64,000 bases of DNA from Lachnospiraceae bacterium (lineage in GTDB: Bacteria; Bacillota; Clostridia; Lachnospirales; Lachnospiraceae), in NCBI GenBank assembly GCA_017434885.1, contig JAFSGE010000030.1, forward strand, positions 62,001-126,000, read 5' to 3'. The notes beneath the pieces were generated by a model. The model was not told the DNA's origin. It ran no database searches and worked only from the letters and a program-made list of their open reading frames with translations. Both the position numbers and the translations under genes were made by a program. Below, one piece after another: positions 14,992 through 22,867 of this stretch. How positions within the stretch are numbered: position 1 is the first letter of the stretch; each line of letters opens with the position of its first letter.

Positions 14992-16698
14992 ATGTCAACA
15001 AAAGCTTATTATCCGATTTCTGAAATCGGTGCTGGAAAAGTTGGTTTCTCCAAGACTCGTTCCATCATCGAAGCAGCTTTCTACGGAAATAACGTAGTTA
15101 AGGTTAATACCTTAAAGGAAGCTTATGAATTAGCAAAAAATTCACCCGGAACCATCGTAACAGACATGCCCATCAAAGATGGCGAAACATTCGGTCTTGA
15201 AAAAGACGCTAAGGTTCTGTTATTCAACGATGGTGCAGTAACAGGACGTTACGCAGCAGCTCGTCGTATCAAAGGCGAACCCGGTGTTGATGAAGCAAAG
15301 CTTGATAAGGTAGTTATGGACGCTGTTTATGAAACACGTTGGAAAACTATGTATCATGCAGAATGTTTCGTAGGTCTTGATCCTGAATTTATGGTAAAGG
15401 CTCACCTTCTTATTCCCGAAGGAGAAGAAAACTTACTTTACAACTGGATGATTAACTTCCAGTATATGTCTGATGAATATGTTAAGATGTACAAGAAATC
15501 CCAGCCTGTTGGTGGCGGAAACGAACCTGACATCTACATCTTCTCTGATCCTCAGTGGGCTCCTCATGAAGCACCTGACGTTGATTACAGCTGCTTAAGT
15601 GATCCTCTTACACTTTGCTACTTCGATACAAACCAGAACTGTGCAGCAATTCTCGGTATGAAGTATTTCGGTGAACACAAGAAGGGTACACTTACAATGG
15701 CATGGGCACTTGCTAACAGAAACGGTTATGCAGCTTGCCACGGCGGACAGAAAGAATATACATTACCCGATGGATCCAAGTTCGTTGCATCTGTATACGG
15801 ATTATCAGGATCAGGTAAGTCTACATTAACTCATGCTAAGCATGGCGGAAAGTATCCTATCACTGTTCTTCATGATGATGCATTTATCATCAATACAGAT
15901 ACATGTGCTTCCGTAGCTTTAGAGCCTACATATTTTGACAAGACAGCAGATTATCCTACAGGATGTCCTGACAATGAATATCTGTTATCTGCTCAGAACT
16001 GTTCCGCAACACTTGATGAGAACGGAAAGATTCAGTTAGTAACTGAAGATATCAGAAATGGTAACGGACGTGCTATCAAGTCCAAATTATGGTCTCCTAA
16101 CAGAGTAGATAAGATTGACGCTCCTGTTAATGCTATCTTCTGGATTATGAAAGACCCTACCATTCCGCCTGTAATTAAGTTAAAAGGTGCAGCACTTGCT
16201 TCCGTTATGGGTGCTACACTTGCTACAAAGACTTCTACAGCAGAGCGTGTTGCTGCAGGTACAGATATGAATGCACTTCGTATCGTTCCTTATGCTAACC
16301 CTTTCAGAACATATCCTCTGGTTAATGACTATGAGAAGTTCAAAAAGTTAGTAGAAGAAAAGAACGTAGATTGCTACATCGTTAACACAGGTGACTTTAT
16401 GGGAACTAAGTGTAAACCTGCTGATACTCTTGGCATTCTTGAAACTATTGTTGAAGGAAAGGCTAAATTTGAGAAGTGGGGTAACTTCGATGATGTTGAA
16501 ATCATGTATGACTGGTCCGGCAAGACTGCTGACTTCACACCTGATTTAAACAATGCTGAATACAAGGCAGCTCTTAAGGCAGCTATGCAGAACCGTGTAG
16601 ACGCTGTTAAGGGATTTGCAGAGAAGAAGGAAGGCTATGATAAGCTTCCCGATGAAGCTCTTGCAGCAGTTCAGAAGTTAGTTGACGCTTTAGCATAA
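14992..16698 (+). CDS. pckA: Phosphoenolpyruvate carboxykinase (ATP)
   Basis: This enzyme interconverts oxaloacetate plus ATP and PEP plus CO2 plus ADP; in gut anaerobes it often runs toward oxaloacetate. The 568-residue protein has the P-loop GLSGSGKST (about residues 269-277), followed by the metal-binding HDDAFIIN. ATAERVAAGT-like and NPFRTYP segments typical of the ATP-dependent family are also present. GGAGG lies 8 nt before the ATG. The gene uses many AAC, TAC, TTC, GTT and GCT codons, unlike its neighbours, as expected for high expression. It is followed by a hairpin terminator and then the 6S RNA unit. Confidence 0.96.
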   Translation: MSTKAYYPISEIGAGKVGFSKTRSIIEAAFYGNNVVKVNTLKEAYELAKNSPGTIVTDMPIKDGETFGLEKDAKVLLFNDGAVTGRYAAARRIKGEPGVDEAKLDKVVMDAVYETRWKTMYHAECFVGLDPEFMVKAHLLIPEGEENLLYNWMINFQYMSDEYVKMYKKSQPVGGGNEPDIYIFSDPQWAPHEAPDVDYSCLSDPLTLCYFDTNQNCAAILGMKYFGEHKKGTLTMAWALANRNGYAACHGGQKEYTLPDGSKFVASVYGLSGSGKSTLTHAKHGGKYPITVLHDDAFIINTDTCASVALEPTYFDKTADYPTGCPDNEYLLSAQNCSATLDENGKIQLVTEDIRNGNGRAIKSKLWSPNRVDKIDAPVNAIFWIMKDPTIPPVIKLKGAALASVMGATLATKTSTAERVAAGTDMNALRIVPYANPFRTYPLVNDYEKFKKLVEEKNVDCYIVNTGDFMGTKCKPADTLGILETIVEGKAKFEKWGNFDDVEIMYDWSGKTADFTPDLNNAEYKAALKAAMQNRVDAVKGFAEKKEGYDKLPDEALAAVQKLVDALA

Positions 16699-16749
16699 GC
16701 TGAAAAAGTAAAAATTCCTTAGGGAAATATGCGCCGCGGGTGCATTGAG

Positions 16750-16786
16750 AAAGCGGGTATGCCGATTGGCATATCCGCTTTGAATT
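16750..16786 (+). terminator. Terminator of pckA
   Basis: AAAGCGGGTATGCC (16750-16763), loop GATT, GGCATATCCGCTTT (16768-16781) makes a 14-bp stem with one G-U pair, followed by GAATTTT. Confidence 0.85.
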
Positions 16787-16800
16787 TTCAAAGATATAGG

Positions 16801-16829
16801 TTGTATTTTATACATGTTTTGGATATAAT
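16801..16829 (+). promoter_or_regulatory. Promoter of the 6S RNA unit
   Basis: TTGTAT (16801-16806), 17 bp, consensus TATAAT (16824-16829). This puts transcription start about 16836, exactly where the structured RNA begins. Confidence 0.75.
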
Positions 16830-16835
16830 AAAAGT

Positions 16836-17026
16836 AACCTGGAATGTGCGACAACTCCTGTTATTTTGAACCTACAGATACTTTAAACGGGATTCCTATA
16901 TTGCCTTGTGGCTGTCAAGCCCTCACTTCGTTAGAAGGATTGGAAGGGAAGGCAAAAGCATAGGTTGCGGTTACCCACCTAGCATAGCTAGGAGTCAAAA
17001 GACAGGAACCGGCATTTTGGGGTAAC
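16836..17026 (+). ncRNA. ssrS: Probable 6S RNA
   Basis: The segment lacks a plausible ORF but has its own promoter and a strong terminator. The ends pair over a long distance: CCTGGAATG (16838-16846) with CATTTTGGG (17013-17021, wobble-rich), and TCCTGT near 16856 with ACAGGA at 17002-17007. Inside, GAACCTA near 16869 faces TAGGTTGC near 16963, and an AGCATAGCTAGGAG segment can form a small hairpin. The overall shape, a long closing helix with internal bubbles and about 190 nt, matches 6S RNA, which mimics an open promoter and binds housekeeping RNA polymerase. I recognise the sequence style from Clostridia, but a covariance-model score is needed. Other structured RNAs of similar size remain possible. 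Confidence 0.72.
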
Positions 17027-17030
17027 AAAA

Positions 17031-17066
17031 GAAAAGCAGTCGTAATCGGCTGCTTTTCTTTTTTGT
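17031..17066 (+). terminator. Terminator of the 6S RNA unit
   Basis: GAAAAGCAGTCG (17031-17042), loop TAAT, CGGCTGCTTTTC (17047-17058) is a 12-bp stem with one G-U pair, followed by TTTTTT. Confidence 0.9.
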
Positions 17067-17094
17067 CAAAATGATAAGATAATTGGGGGATTTT

Positions 17095-19410
17095 ATGAGT
17101 GACAGACTTAGAATTGCAGGAAAGCTATTATTGATTATTGTGTGTACAGTATGTTTAATCCGGCTTATTTATCAGGACGAGACAGTATTTCGCATAAAGC
17201 AACCAAAAGGGGAAGCGATGGGGGCACAGGATGCGTTTGTGCTTATGGAAGAACTTTTTTTGCAGGCAGAAAAAGAACAGATACCGATAAGCGGAGATGG
17301 GAGTGTAAATCGCACATGGAAAGAGAGATTGAATGTGCTTTATGAACTGAAAAGTGTTTATGTGCAAAGCGACGAAGCTGAACTTTCCTATGAGTGTTAC
17401 ATAGAGTTCATTAAGCTGCTTGGAGCGGAAAAGGAACAGCTACAAGCTTTTAGAGGAAAGTACAGGGAAGGTTTTAGCTTTATAAAGGATGATTTTTATA
17501 AAGAATATGACAGACTGCTTTTTGCTTTTGGATTACAAGACAAAATTGAAAAAAGAGAACTGACTCTTCTTGTGGGAAATGATGATTTGATAGAAGAAAA
17601 GATTGCAGAAGAAAGTATTTTGACAATTGATGGGAAAATATATCGTTACAAAAATAAAAAAGTGGCGTTGCATAAGTGCTCTGTGGTGACAGCGTATATT
17701 TGCGAAGACGTAATACTTGCCTTGCAAGATGTAAAAAATGAAGAGATTGAATTGGAAAATATATGGGTATTGCAGGCAGGTGCAGGAGAAATTCGCTTTT
17801 TTTACGAGAACTTTGAAATTGGATTTTCATGTAAGAAAGAAGAAGAATATAAGGAGGTTGTGGCAGATTTAAAATTCTGTGGCGGTGAGCTGATAAAGAT
17901 AGAAGCAAAAACTCAGAAAATAGGCGGAAAACTACTGCGACTTACAGATAATGAACTGGAACTGGAGGGTGTGGGGACATTTGAAATACAGGAAAATTGT
18001 AAAGTATATCGCCTATATGACAGACTGGAAGAAAAATCATTGAGGCAGCTTTTAATAGGGTATGATTTTACGGATTTTGTACTGGAAGACGGAAAAATCT
18101 GTGCAGCCTTGATTACCCGGAAAGAAAACATGGAGACGATTCGTGTGGCAATAAAGAATGATAATTTTAATTCCTTATATCATGATGAGGTCTGTATTAA
18201 GGCTGATTGCGATTTAATCATAAGTTACGGGTATTATGAACAGCGGAAAGAGGAGCTGCTGGAAGCAGGGGAGGAACTTTGCCTGAAAGCGGATAGTGAA
18301 TATTTTGACGGAGACCGGATTTTACTGGAGCCGATGATAAAGTCGGGGGAAATAAGGGTGACTTCGCTTACCAGAAGCCAGGGAGTACCTGCTTACAGAG
18401 GAAGCTTTGAAGTGTTATGCCAGGAGGATGGTCTGATTTTGATTAATGAGTTGTTACTTGAGGAATATCTGTATTCCGTGGTACCCAGTGAAATGCCTGC
18501 ATCTTATCATGAGGAGGCGTTGAAAGCTCAGGCTGTTTGTGCAAGGACATATGCATATCAATATATGATGGCACCGGGGCTTGCTGATATCGGCGCGAAT
18601 GTGGACGACAGCGTAGGGTATCAGGTATATAATAACATTGCAGAAAACAGCAATTCAACAAAGGCGGTAAAAGAGACAGCAGGGGTACTTCTTTTTTATG
18701 AAGGAGAGCCGGTAAACACATATTATTATTCTACATCCTGTGGTTTTGGGACAGATGCCGGGGTGTGGGGGGAAGAGAATGCAGAAAAATATCCGTATCT
18801 GACAACTATGCACATTAACAGTGAAGATAGCGAAGGAGGAGAGGGGATGAAGGAGAAAGAGGAACTAAAGCAGTATTTGGAGACAGTGTGGGAAAGTGAT
18901 TATGAATCTCATGAGCCATGGTATCGGTGGAACTATACCGTAGCATCATTGGATGTATCTGAATTATATGAAAGGCTGTGCGACCGTTGCTCGGCACGAG
19001 GCACACAGAAAAGTGCAATGCCGGAAAAATTTAAAGAAGTCTATGATATTAAATGTATCAACAGACGTGATGGTGGTGTCATGGATGAACTCATTCTTTA
19101 TACAGACAGTGGGAACTATAAGGTTGTTTCGGAGTACGATATCAGATATCTTTTGAATCAGGGCGGAAGTGTGGTCAGAAAGGATGGAAGTAAAGTAGAA
19201 AACGGGCAGCTTTTGCCAAGTGCATATTGCGTTATTGATGTTATCCAAAAGAAGGATAAAGTAGTAGGATATACTATTATAGGCGGAGGATACGGGCACG
19301 GTGTGGGGATGAGCCAAAACGGAGCAAAGGCGATGGCTTTGGAAGGATGGCCTTTTGAAGATATTATCACATTTTTTTATCCGGGATGTGAACTGCAAAA
19401 AGTGTATTGA
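17095..19410 (+). CDS. Large SpoIID/LytB-domain membrane-anchored protein
   Basis: A 771-residue protein with an N-terminal membrane segment (about residues 8-25) and a long poorly conserved extracytoplasmic region of beta-rich, Glu/Lys-rich character. The C-terminal SpoIID domain (about 450-770) contains LLLEEYLYSVVPSEMPASYHEEALKAQAV in its first part and GGGYGHGVGMSQNGA near the end. SpoIID-family proteins are lytic transglycosylases acting on denuded glycan strands; the Glu of the PSEMP segment is the expected catalytic acid. I prefer ATG 17095 to TTG 17083 because GGGGGA lies about 5 nt before it. The extra 430 N-terminal residues separate it from classical 35-kDa SpoIID, so it may be a vegetative wall protein. 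Confidence 0.82.
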   Translation: MSDRLRIAGKLLLIIVCTVCLIRLIYQDETVFRIKQPKGEAMGAQDAFVLMEELFLQAEKEQIPISGDGSVNRTWKERLNVLYELKSVYVQSDEAELSYECYIEFIKLLGAEKEQLQAFRGKYREGFSFIKDDFYKEYDRLLFAFGLQDKIEKRELTLLVGNDDLIEEKIAEESILTIDGKIYRYKNKKVALHKCSVVTAYICEDVILALQDVKNEEIELENIWVLQAGAGEIRFFYENFEIGFSCKKEEEYKEVVADLKFCGGELIKIEAKTQKIGGKLLRLTDNELELEGVGTFEIQENCKVYRLYDRLEEKSLRQLLIGYDFTDFVLEDGKICAALITRKENMETIRVAIKNDNFNSLYHDEVCIKADCDLIISYGYYEQRKEELLEAGEELCLKADSEYFDGDRILLEPMIKSGEIRVTSLTRSQGVPAYRGSFEVLCQEDGLILINELLLEEYLYSVVPSEMPASYHEEALKAQAVCARTYAYQYMMAPGLADIGANVDDSVGYQVYNNIAENSNSTKAVKETAGVLLFYEGEPVNTYYYSTSCGFGTDAGVWGEENAEKYPYLTTMHINSEDSEGGEGMKEKEELKQYLETVWESDYESHEPWYRWNYTVASLDVSELYERLCDRCSARGTQKSAMPEKFKEVYDIKCINRRDGGVMDELILYTDSGNYKVVSEYDIRYLLNQGGSVVRKDGSKVENGQLLPSAYCVIDVIQKKDKVVGYTIIGGGYGHGVGMSQNGAKAMALEGWPFEDIITFFYPGCELQKVY

Positions 19411-19433
19411 TAAATTGAAGAGGATGGTATGAA

Positions 19434-20276
19434 ATGATAAAGAGACTTTTTTGTATCGTACGTGATTTTTTGGCTTATATGCGTAAAAAAAATATTGCTG
19501 CATTTGCAGCGAGTACGGCATTTTTTCTGTTTTTGTCATTGATTCCGATGCTGATGCTTTTGTGTGCGTTGATCCCGTATACACCGCTTACTAAGGCAGG
19601 GCTGATGAGTGCGGTAACGGGAATTGTACCGGGAAGCATGGAGTCACTGATGATTGGTGTGATAACGGATGTGTATGATAAATCTATCGGTGTGGTTTCT
19701 GTTACGGCAATTGTAACCTTATGGTCTGCGGGAAAAGGAATTTTGGCATTGATGCGTGGACTGAATGTGGTGTATGATGTAGAAGAAGAACGAAATTATT
19801 TTGTTCTCCGACTGATTGCCAGTTTTTATACAGTGCTTATTCTGGTGCTGATGATATTATCGCTGGTACTTTTGGTGTTCGGGAACTTCTTTGCTGTATT
19901 TTTAGAGAGTAGGATACCGCAGAGCAGTCATTTGTTTGACTTGCTGTTTCAGTGCAGAACGGTGTTTTCGTGGATATTTGTAACGGCGGCGATTTCCATG
20001 ATATACACTTATATACCGGGGAAAAAGCTTTCTTTCCGAAAGCAGATTCCGGGAGCTGCGATGGCGTCAACGGGGTGGAGCGTAATTACGTGGGCTTTTT
20101 CTGTGTACATTGAATGTTTTGACGGATTTAACACCTATGGAAGATTGGCGGCAATTATCGTGTTAATGCTTTGGTTTTATGTCTGTATGTATGTGGTGCT
20201 TACAGGAGCGATGCTGAATCGGTATTTCCGGCCGGCTTTTCAATTTATCAATAACTACAAAGGAGAAGTAAAGTGA
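19434..20276 (+). CDS. YihY/BrkB-family membrane protein
   Basis: The 280-residue protein has six predicted hydrophobic segments. The family N-terminal pattern is NIAAFAASTAFFLFLSLIPMLMLL, the mid segment reads SVTAIVTLWSAGKGILALMRGLNVVYDVEEERN, and the C-terminal part has YGRLAAIIVLMLWFYVCMYVVLTGAMLN. The family was once called RNase BN, wrongly; its function remains unclear. Spacing of 23 bp from the SpoIID-domain gene and a 4-bp GTGA overlap with the next gene suggest a three-gene unit. Confidence 0.88.
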   Translation: MIKRLFCIVRDFLAYMRKKNIAAFAASTAFFLFLSLIPMLMLLCALIPYTPLTKAGLMSAVTGIVPGSMESLMIGVITDVYDKSIGVVSVTAIVTLWSAGKGILALMRGLNVVYDVEEERNYFVLRLIASFYTVLILVLMILSLVLLVFGNFFAVFLESRIPQSSHLFDLLFQCRTVFSWIFVTAAISMIYTYIPGKKLSFRKQIPGAAMASTGWSVITWAFSVYIECFDGFNTYGRLAAIIVLMLWFYVCMYVVLTGAMLNRYFRPAFQFINNYKGEVK

Positions 20277-21412
20277 AAGAGAATTTATTGTTTGTGTACT
20301 TGATTGCATTGTTAGTGCTTTTGCTTTTTGGAGCAAAGAAAGCAAAGAAGGGTGAATTTTTTGATAATTTCCTTGACCTTTCGGTTGCAAAGGGATTACA
20401 GGGATTTGCAGCTGTGGCGATTATGCTTCATCATTTGACGCAGAAAATAACACAGTATGGGCAAATCGATAAAGGACCTATCGGTATTATGAATGATGTG
20501 GGGGTGCTGCTGACCGGTATGTTTTTCTTTTTTTCCGGGTATGGCTTGTATCTTAGTTATGTAACGAAAGAAAACTATCTGGGTAATTTTTTGATGAAAA
20601 GGCTTCCTACGGTACTGATTCCTTTTTATACGACGAACACGGTGTTTACTTTGCTGAGTCTCATACTCGGATATGAAATGACAGTGGGAGAGTTTTTTCT
20701 GTATATTACGGGACTTGTGTTGTTAAACAGTCAGATGTGGTATATAGTGGAGATTGTGTTCCTTTATCTTGCATTCTATATGATTTTTAAGAATGTGAAA
20801 AAACAGAATGCGGCATTTGGCTGTATGGCAGGATTTATGCTTGTGATGACAGTGGGAAGCCTGTTTCTCGGTCATGATTATAAATATGCCTGTCAGGGCG
20901 CATGGTTTAAGGGAGAGTGGTGGTATAATTCCACATGGCTTTTCTTTGTGGGAATGCTGATTGCACGTTGTCGTGAATGTATAGTTATTTTTGCAAAGAA
21001 GCGTTATGTGATTTTATTGCCGTTTGGCATTATCCTGTTTGTCCTTCTTCATAAGGCTACTCTATATATGCTCCAAAATGTTGGGTATTGGAAAGAATAT
21101 GAAGGATATCCGGGATATATGGAAAAAGCGCTGACATGGTTGGTACAGACTCCGGCAGTGGTAGTTTTTGTGTTGACGTTTCTTTTACTGACTATGAAGG
21201 TTCAGTTTGGAAACCGGATGCTTTCTTTTCTCGGAAAGATAGCTATTGAATTATATCTGATACATAATATTTTTATATTGTATCTGCTCGGTGCGGTGAA
21301 AAATGATTTCTTTTTCTTTTTCTGTGTATATGCAGGCGGAATTGGTCTGGCACTTGGAATTCATGAATTTGACAAATGGCTGATTAACAGGGTATGCAGT
21401 ACAAAGGCTTGA
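20273..21412 (+). CDS. Acyltransferase-3 family membrane protein
   Basis: A 379-residue polytopic protein of about ten hydrophobic segments. Near residue 45 it has AAVAIMLHHLTQK, the conserved His-bearing helix of acyltransferase-3 proteins, and an FFFSGYGLYLS segment follows. These enzymes O-acylate peptidoglycan, teichoic acid or exopolysaccharide; the substrate here is not evident. Translation starts at GTG 20273, which overlaps the yihY-like stop (GTGA), with AAAGGAG just upstream, so the two are coupled. The phe T-box promoter -35 overlaps its stop codon. Confidence 0.85.
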   Translation: MKENLLFVYLIALLVLLLFGAKKAKKGEFFDNFLDLSVAKGLQGFAAVAIMLHHLTQKITQYGQIDKGPIGIMNDVGVLLTGMFFFFSGYGLYLSYVTKENYLGNFLMKRLPTVLIPFYTTNTVFTLLSLILGYEMTVGEFFLYITGLVLLNSQMWYIVEIVFLYLAFYMIFKNVKKQNAAFGCMAGFMLVMTVGSLFLGHDYKYACQGAWFKGEWWYNSTWLFFVGMLIARCRECIVIFAKKRYVILLPFGIILFVLLHKATLYMLQNVGYWKEYEGYPGYMEKALTWLVQTPAVVVFVLTFLLLTMKVQFGNRMLSFLGKIAIELYLIHNIFILYLLGAVKNDFFFFFCVYAGGIGLALGIHEFDKWLINRVCSTKA

Positions 21413-21437
21413 CATTTTGGGAAACCTTGGATAAAAT
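21409..21437 (+). promoter_or_regulatory. Promoter of the T-box-pheST transcript
   Basis: Consensus TTGACA (21409-21414), 17 bp, TAAAAT (21432-21437). The -35 hexamer contains the TGA stop codon of the upstream acyltransferase gene. Transcription would start about 45 nt before the T-box core. Confidence 0.8.
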
Positions 21438-21487
21438 AATATCAGTTGTTTGATAAAAGCGATGAAGGTGTCAAGTAGCATATTATT

Positions 21488-21742
21488 TTCCGGCAGAGAG
21501 AGGAAGTCACCGGCTGAAAGCTTCCTTCGGTTCAGATAATAGTTCGAAGTTATTCTTTAAGGTATTTCGAGAAGCGAATTTCCCACCGGAGCTGCCAAGT
21601 GAACAGATGCAAGATTATCTAAGTAGTTTGAGCCGGATGACGCACGTTACGCGTAAATGAGAGCCTATTGCAAAATAGGAAGCAGGGTGGTACCGCGGAT
21701 TATATTCGTCCCTTGTTACAGCAGTGTAACAAGGGATTTTTT
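21488..21742 (+). promoter_or_regulatory. T-box riboswitch, phenylalanine-specific
   Basis: Stem I base GGCAG (21492-21496) pairs with CTGCC (about 21592-21596), with the conserved AGAGAG purine motif just inside. Helix GCTTC/GAAGC closes a specifier loop reading GAATTTCCC (21576-21584), so the codon is TTC (21580-21582); the frame one base earlier reads TTT, also Phe. The T-box sequence AGGGTGGTACCGCGG follows at 21684-21698. The terminator is a perfect 11-bp stem, CCCTTGTTACA (21710-21720) with TGTAACAAGGG (21725-21735), then TTTTTT. Uncharged tRNA-Phe would stabilise the antiterminator and switch on pheST. Confidence 0.95.
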
Positions 21743-21812
21743 ATGTCATGGAAAAGTCTTGTGACGGAAACAGATGGATACAATATCTCATGTAAGAGGA
21801 AGGAGAAGCATA

Positions 21813-22838
21813 ATGAATGCAACATTAGAACAAATCAAACAGGAAATACTTTCCGGCGCAGAGGAAATCAAATCCTCCAAAGAAGCATATGAATTCAGAA
21901 AGAAATTTTTGGACGGTAAAAGCGGAAAAATCGGTTTGCTTATGAGAGAAATGAAAAACATTCCTCCGGAGCAGAGAGCAGATTACGGTAAGGGTGTCAA
22001 TGAACTGAAAGAGTGGGCTATGGGTATCATCAGCGAGTTGGATGCCAAAATGAAAGCCAAGGAATTACAGGAAAGATATGAAGCGGAGAAGATTGATATT
22101 TCCCTTCCCGCGCAGAGGAGCGAACAGGGGAACCTTCATCCGATTACACTGATTCGTAATCAGTTAATTGATATCTTTGCCGGTATGGGATTTGAGATTT
22201 TTGAAGGCACGGAAATCGAAACTGATTATTACAACTTTACAGCGTTAAATACACCTCAGGACCATCCCGCAAGAGATATGCAGGATACCTTCTATTTATC
22301 TCCTGAGTTTTTGCTTAGAACACAGACTTCAGCAGGACAGATTCACGTGATGGAAAATAAAAAGCCGCCGATTAAAATTTTATCACCCGGTAAGGTGTTC
22401 CGTTCTGATGATGATGCTACACATTCCCCGATGTTTACGCAGATGGAAGGTCTTGTGGTAGATAAGGGAATTACATTATGTGACCTTCAGGGTATGCTGG
22501 ATGTATTTGTAAAGAAGATTTACGGCGAAAATACAAAGACAAGACTTCGTCCTTCTTACTTCCCGTTTACAGAGCCTTCTGTGGAAGTAGATTGCAGCTG
22601 CTTTGAATGCGGCGGTAAGGGCTGCAAGCTTTGTAAAGGTACCGGATGGATAGAGATTTTGGGAGCAGGTGTTGTGAACAACAAAGTACTGGAAAACTGC
22701 GGTATTGACCCCAATGAATACAGCGGATTTGCTTTCGGTATCGGTATTGAGCGTACTGCAATGTTAAAATACGGTATAAATAACATTAAACTTTTGTTTG
22801 AATCTGATTTGCGTGTATTAAAGCAACTGAATGATTAA
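21813..22838 (+). CDS. pheS: Phenylalanine-tRNA ligase alpha subunit
   Basis: The catalytic alpha subunit of the alpha2-beta2 synthetase has 341 residues. It has an N-terminal coiled-coil (about 1-90), class II motifs including [32 protein letters not shown] and the C-terminal [18 protein letters not shown] (motif 3). A Cys-rich segment, [19 protein letters not shown], is of the type seen in many PheS proteins and may bind zinc. I chose ATG 21813 because AGGAG lies 7 nt upstream; an in-frame ATG at 21774 has no site. It is controlled by the upstream T-box. Confidence 0.97.
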   Translation: MNATLEQIKQEILSGAEEIKSSKEAYEFRKKFLDGKSGKIGLLMREMKNIPPEQRADYGKGVNELKEWAMGIISELDAKMKAKELQERYEAEKIDISLPAQRSEQGNLHPITLIRNQLIDIFAGMGFEIFEGTEIETDYYNFTALNTPQDHPARDMQDTFYLSPEFLLRTQTSAGQIHVMENKKPPIKILSPGKVFRSDDDATHSPMFTQMEGLVVDKGITLCDLQGMLDVFVKKIYGENTKTRLRPSYFPFTEPSVEVDCSCFECGGKGCKLCKGTGWIEILGAGVVNNKVLENCGIDPNEYSGFAFGIGIERTAMLKYGINNIKLLFESDLRVLKQLND

Positions 22839-22867
22839 ATAGAGAGAGAAAGGTTAGGTAATTAAAT

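Noticed and set aside
16836-17026. Alternative identity of the structured RNA (raiA-type or riboswitch for the SpoIID-domain gene)
   Set aside because: The RNA is followed by its own strong terminator before the coding gene and lacks a switch-like antiterminator pairing that I can see; overall shape fits 6S better. Not fully excluded.
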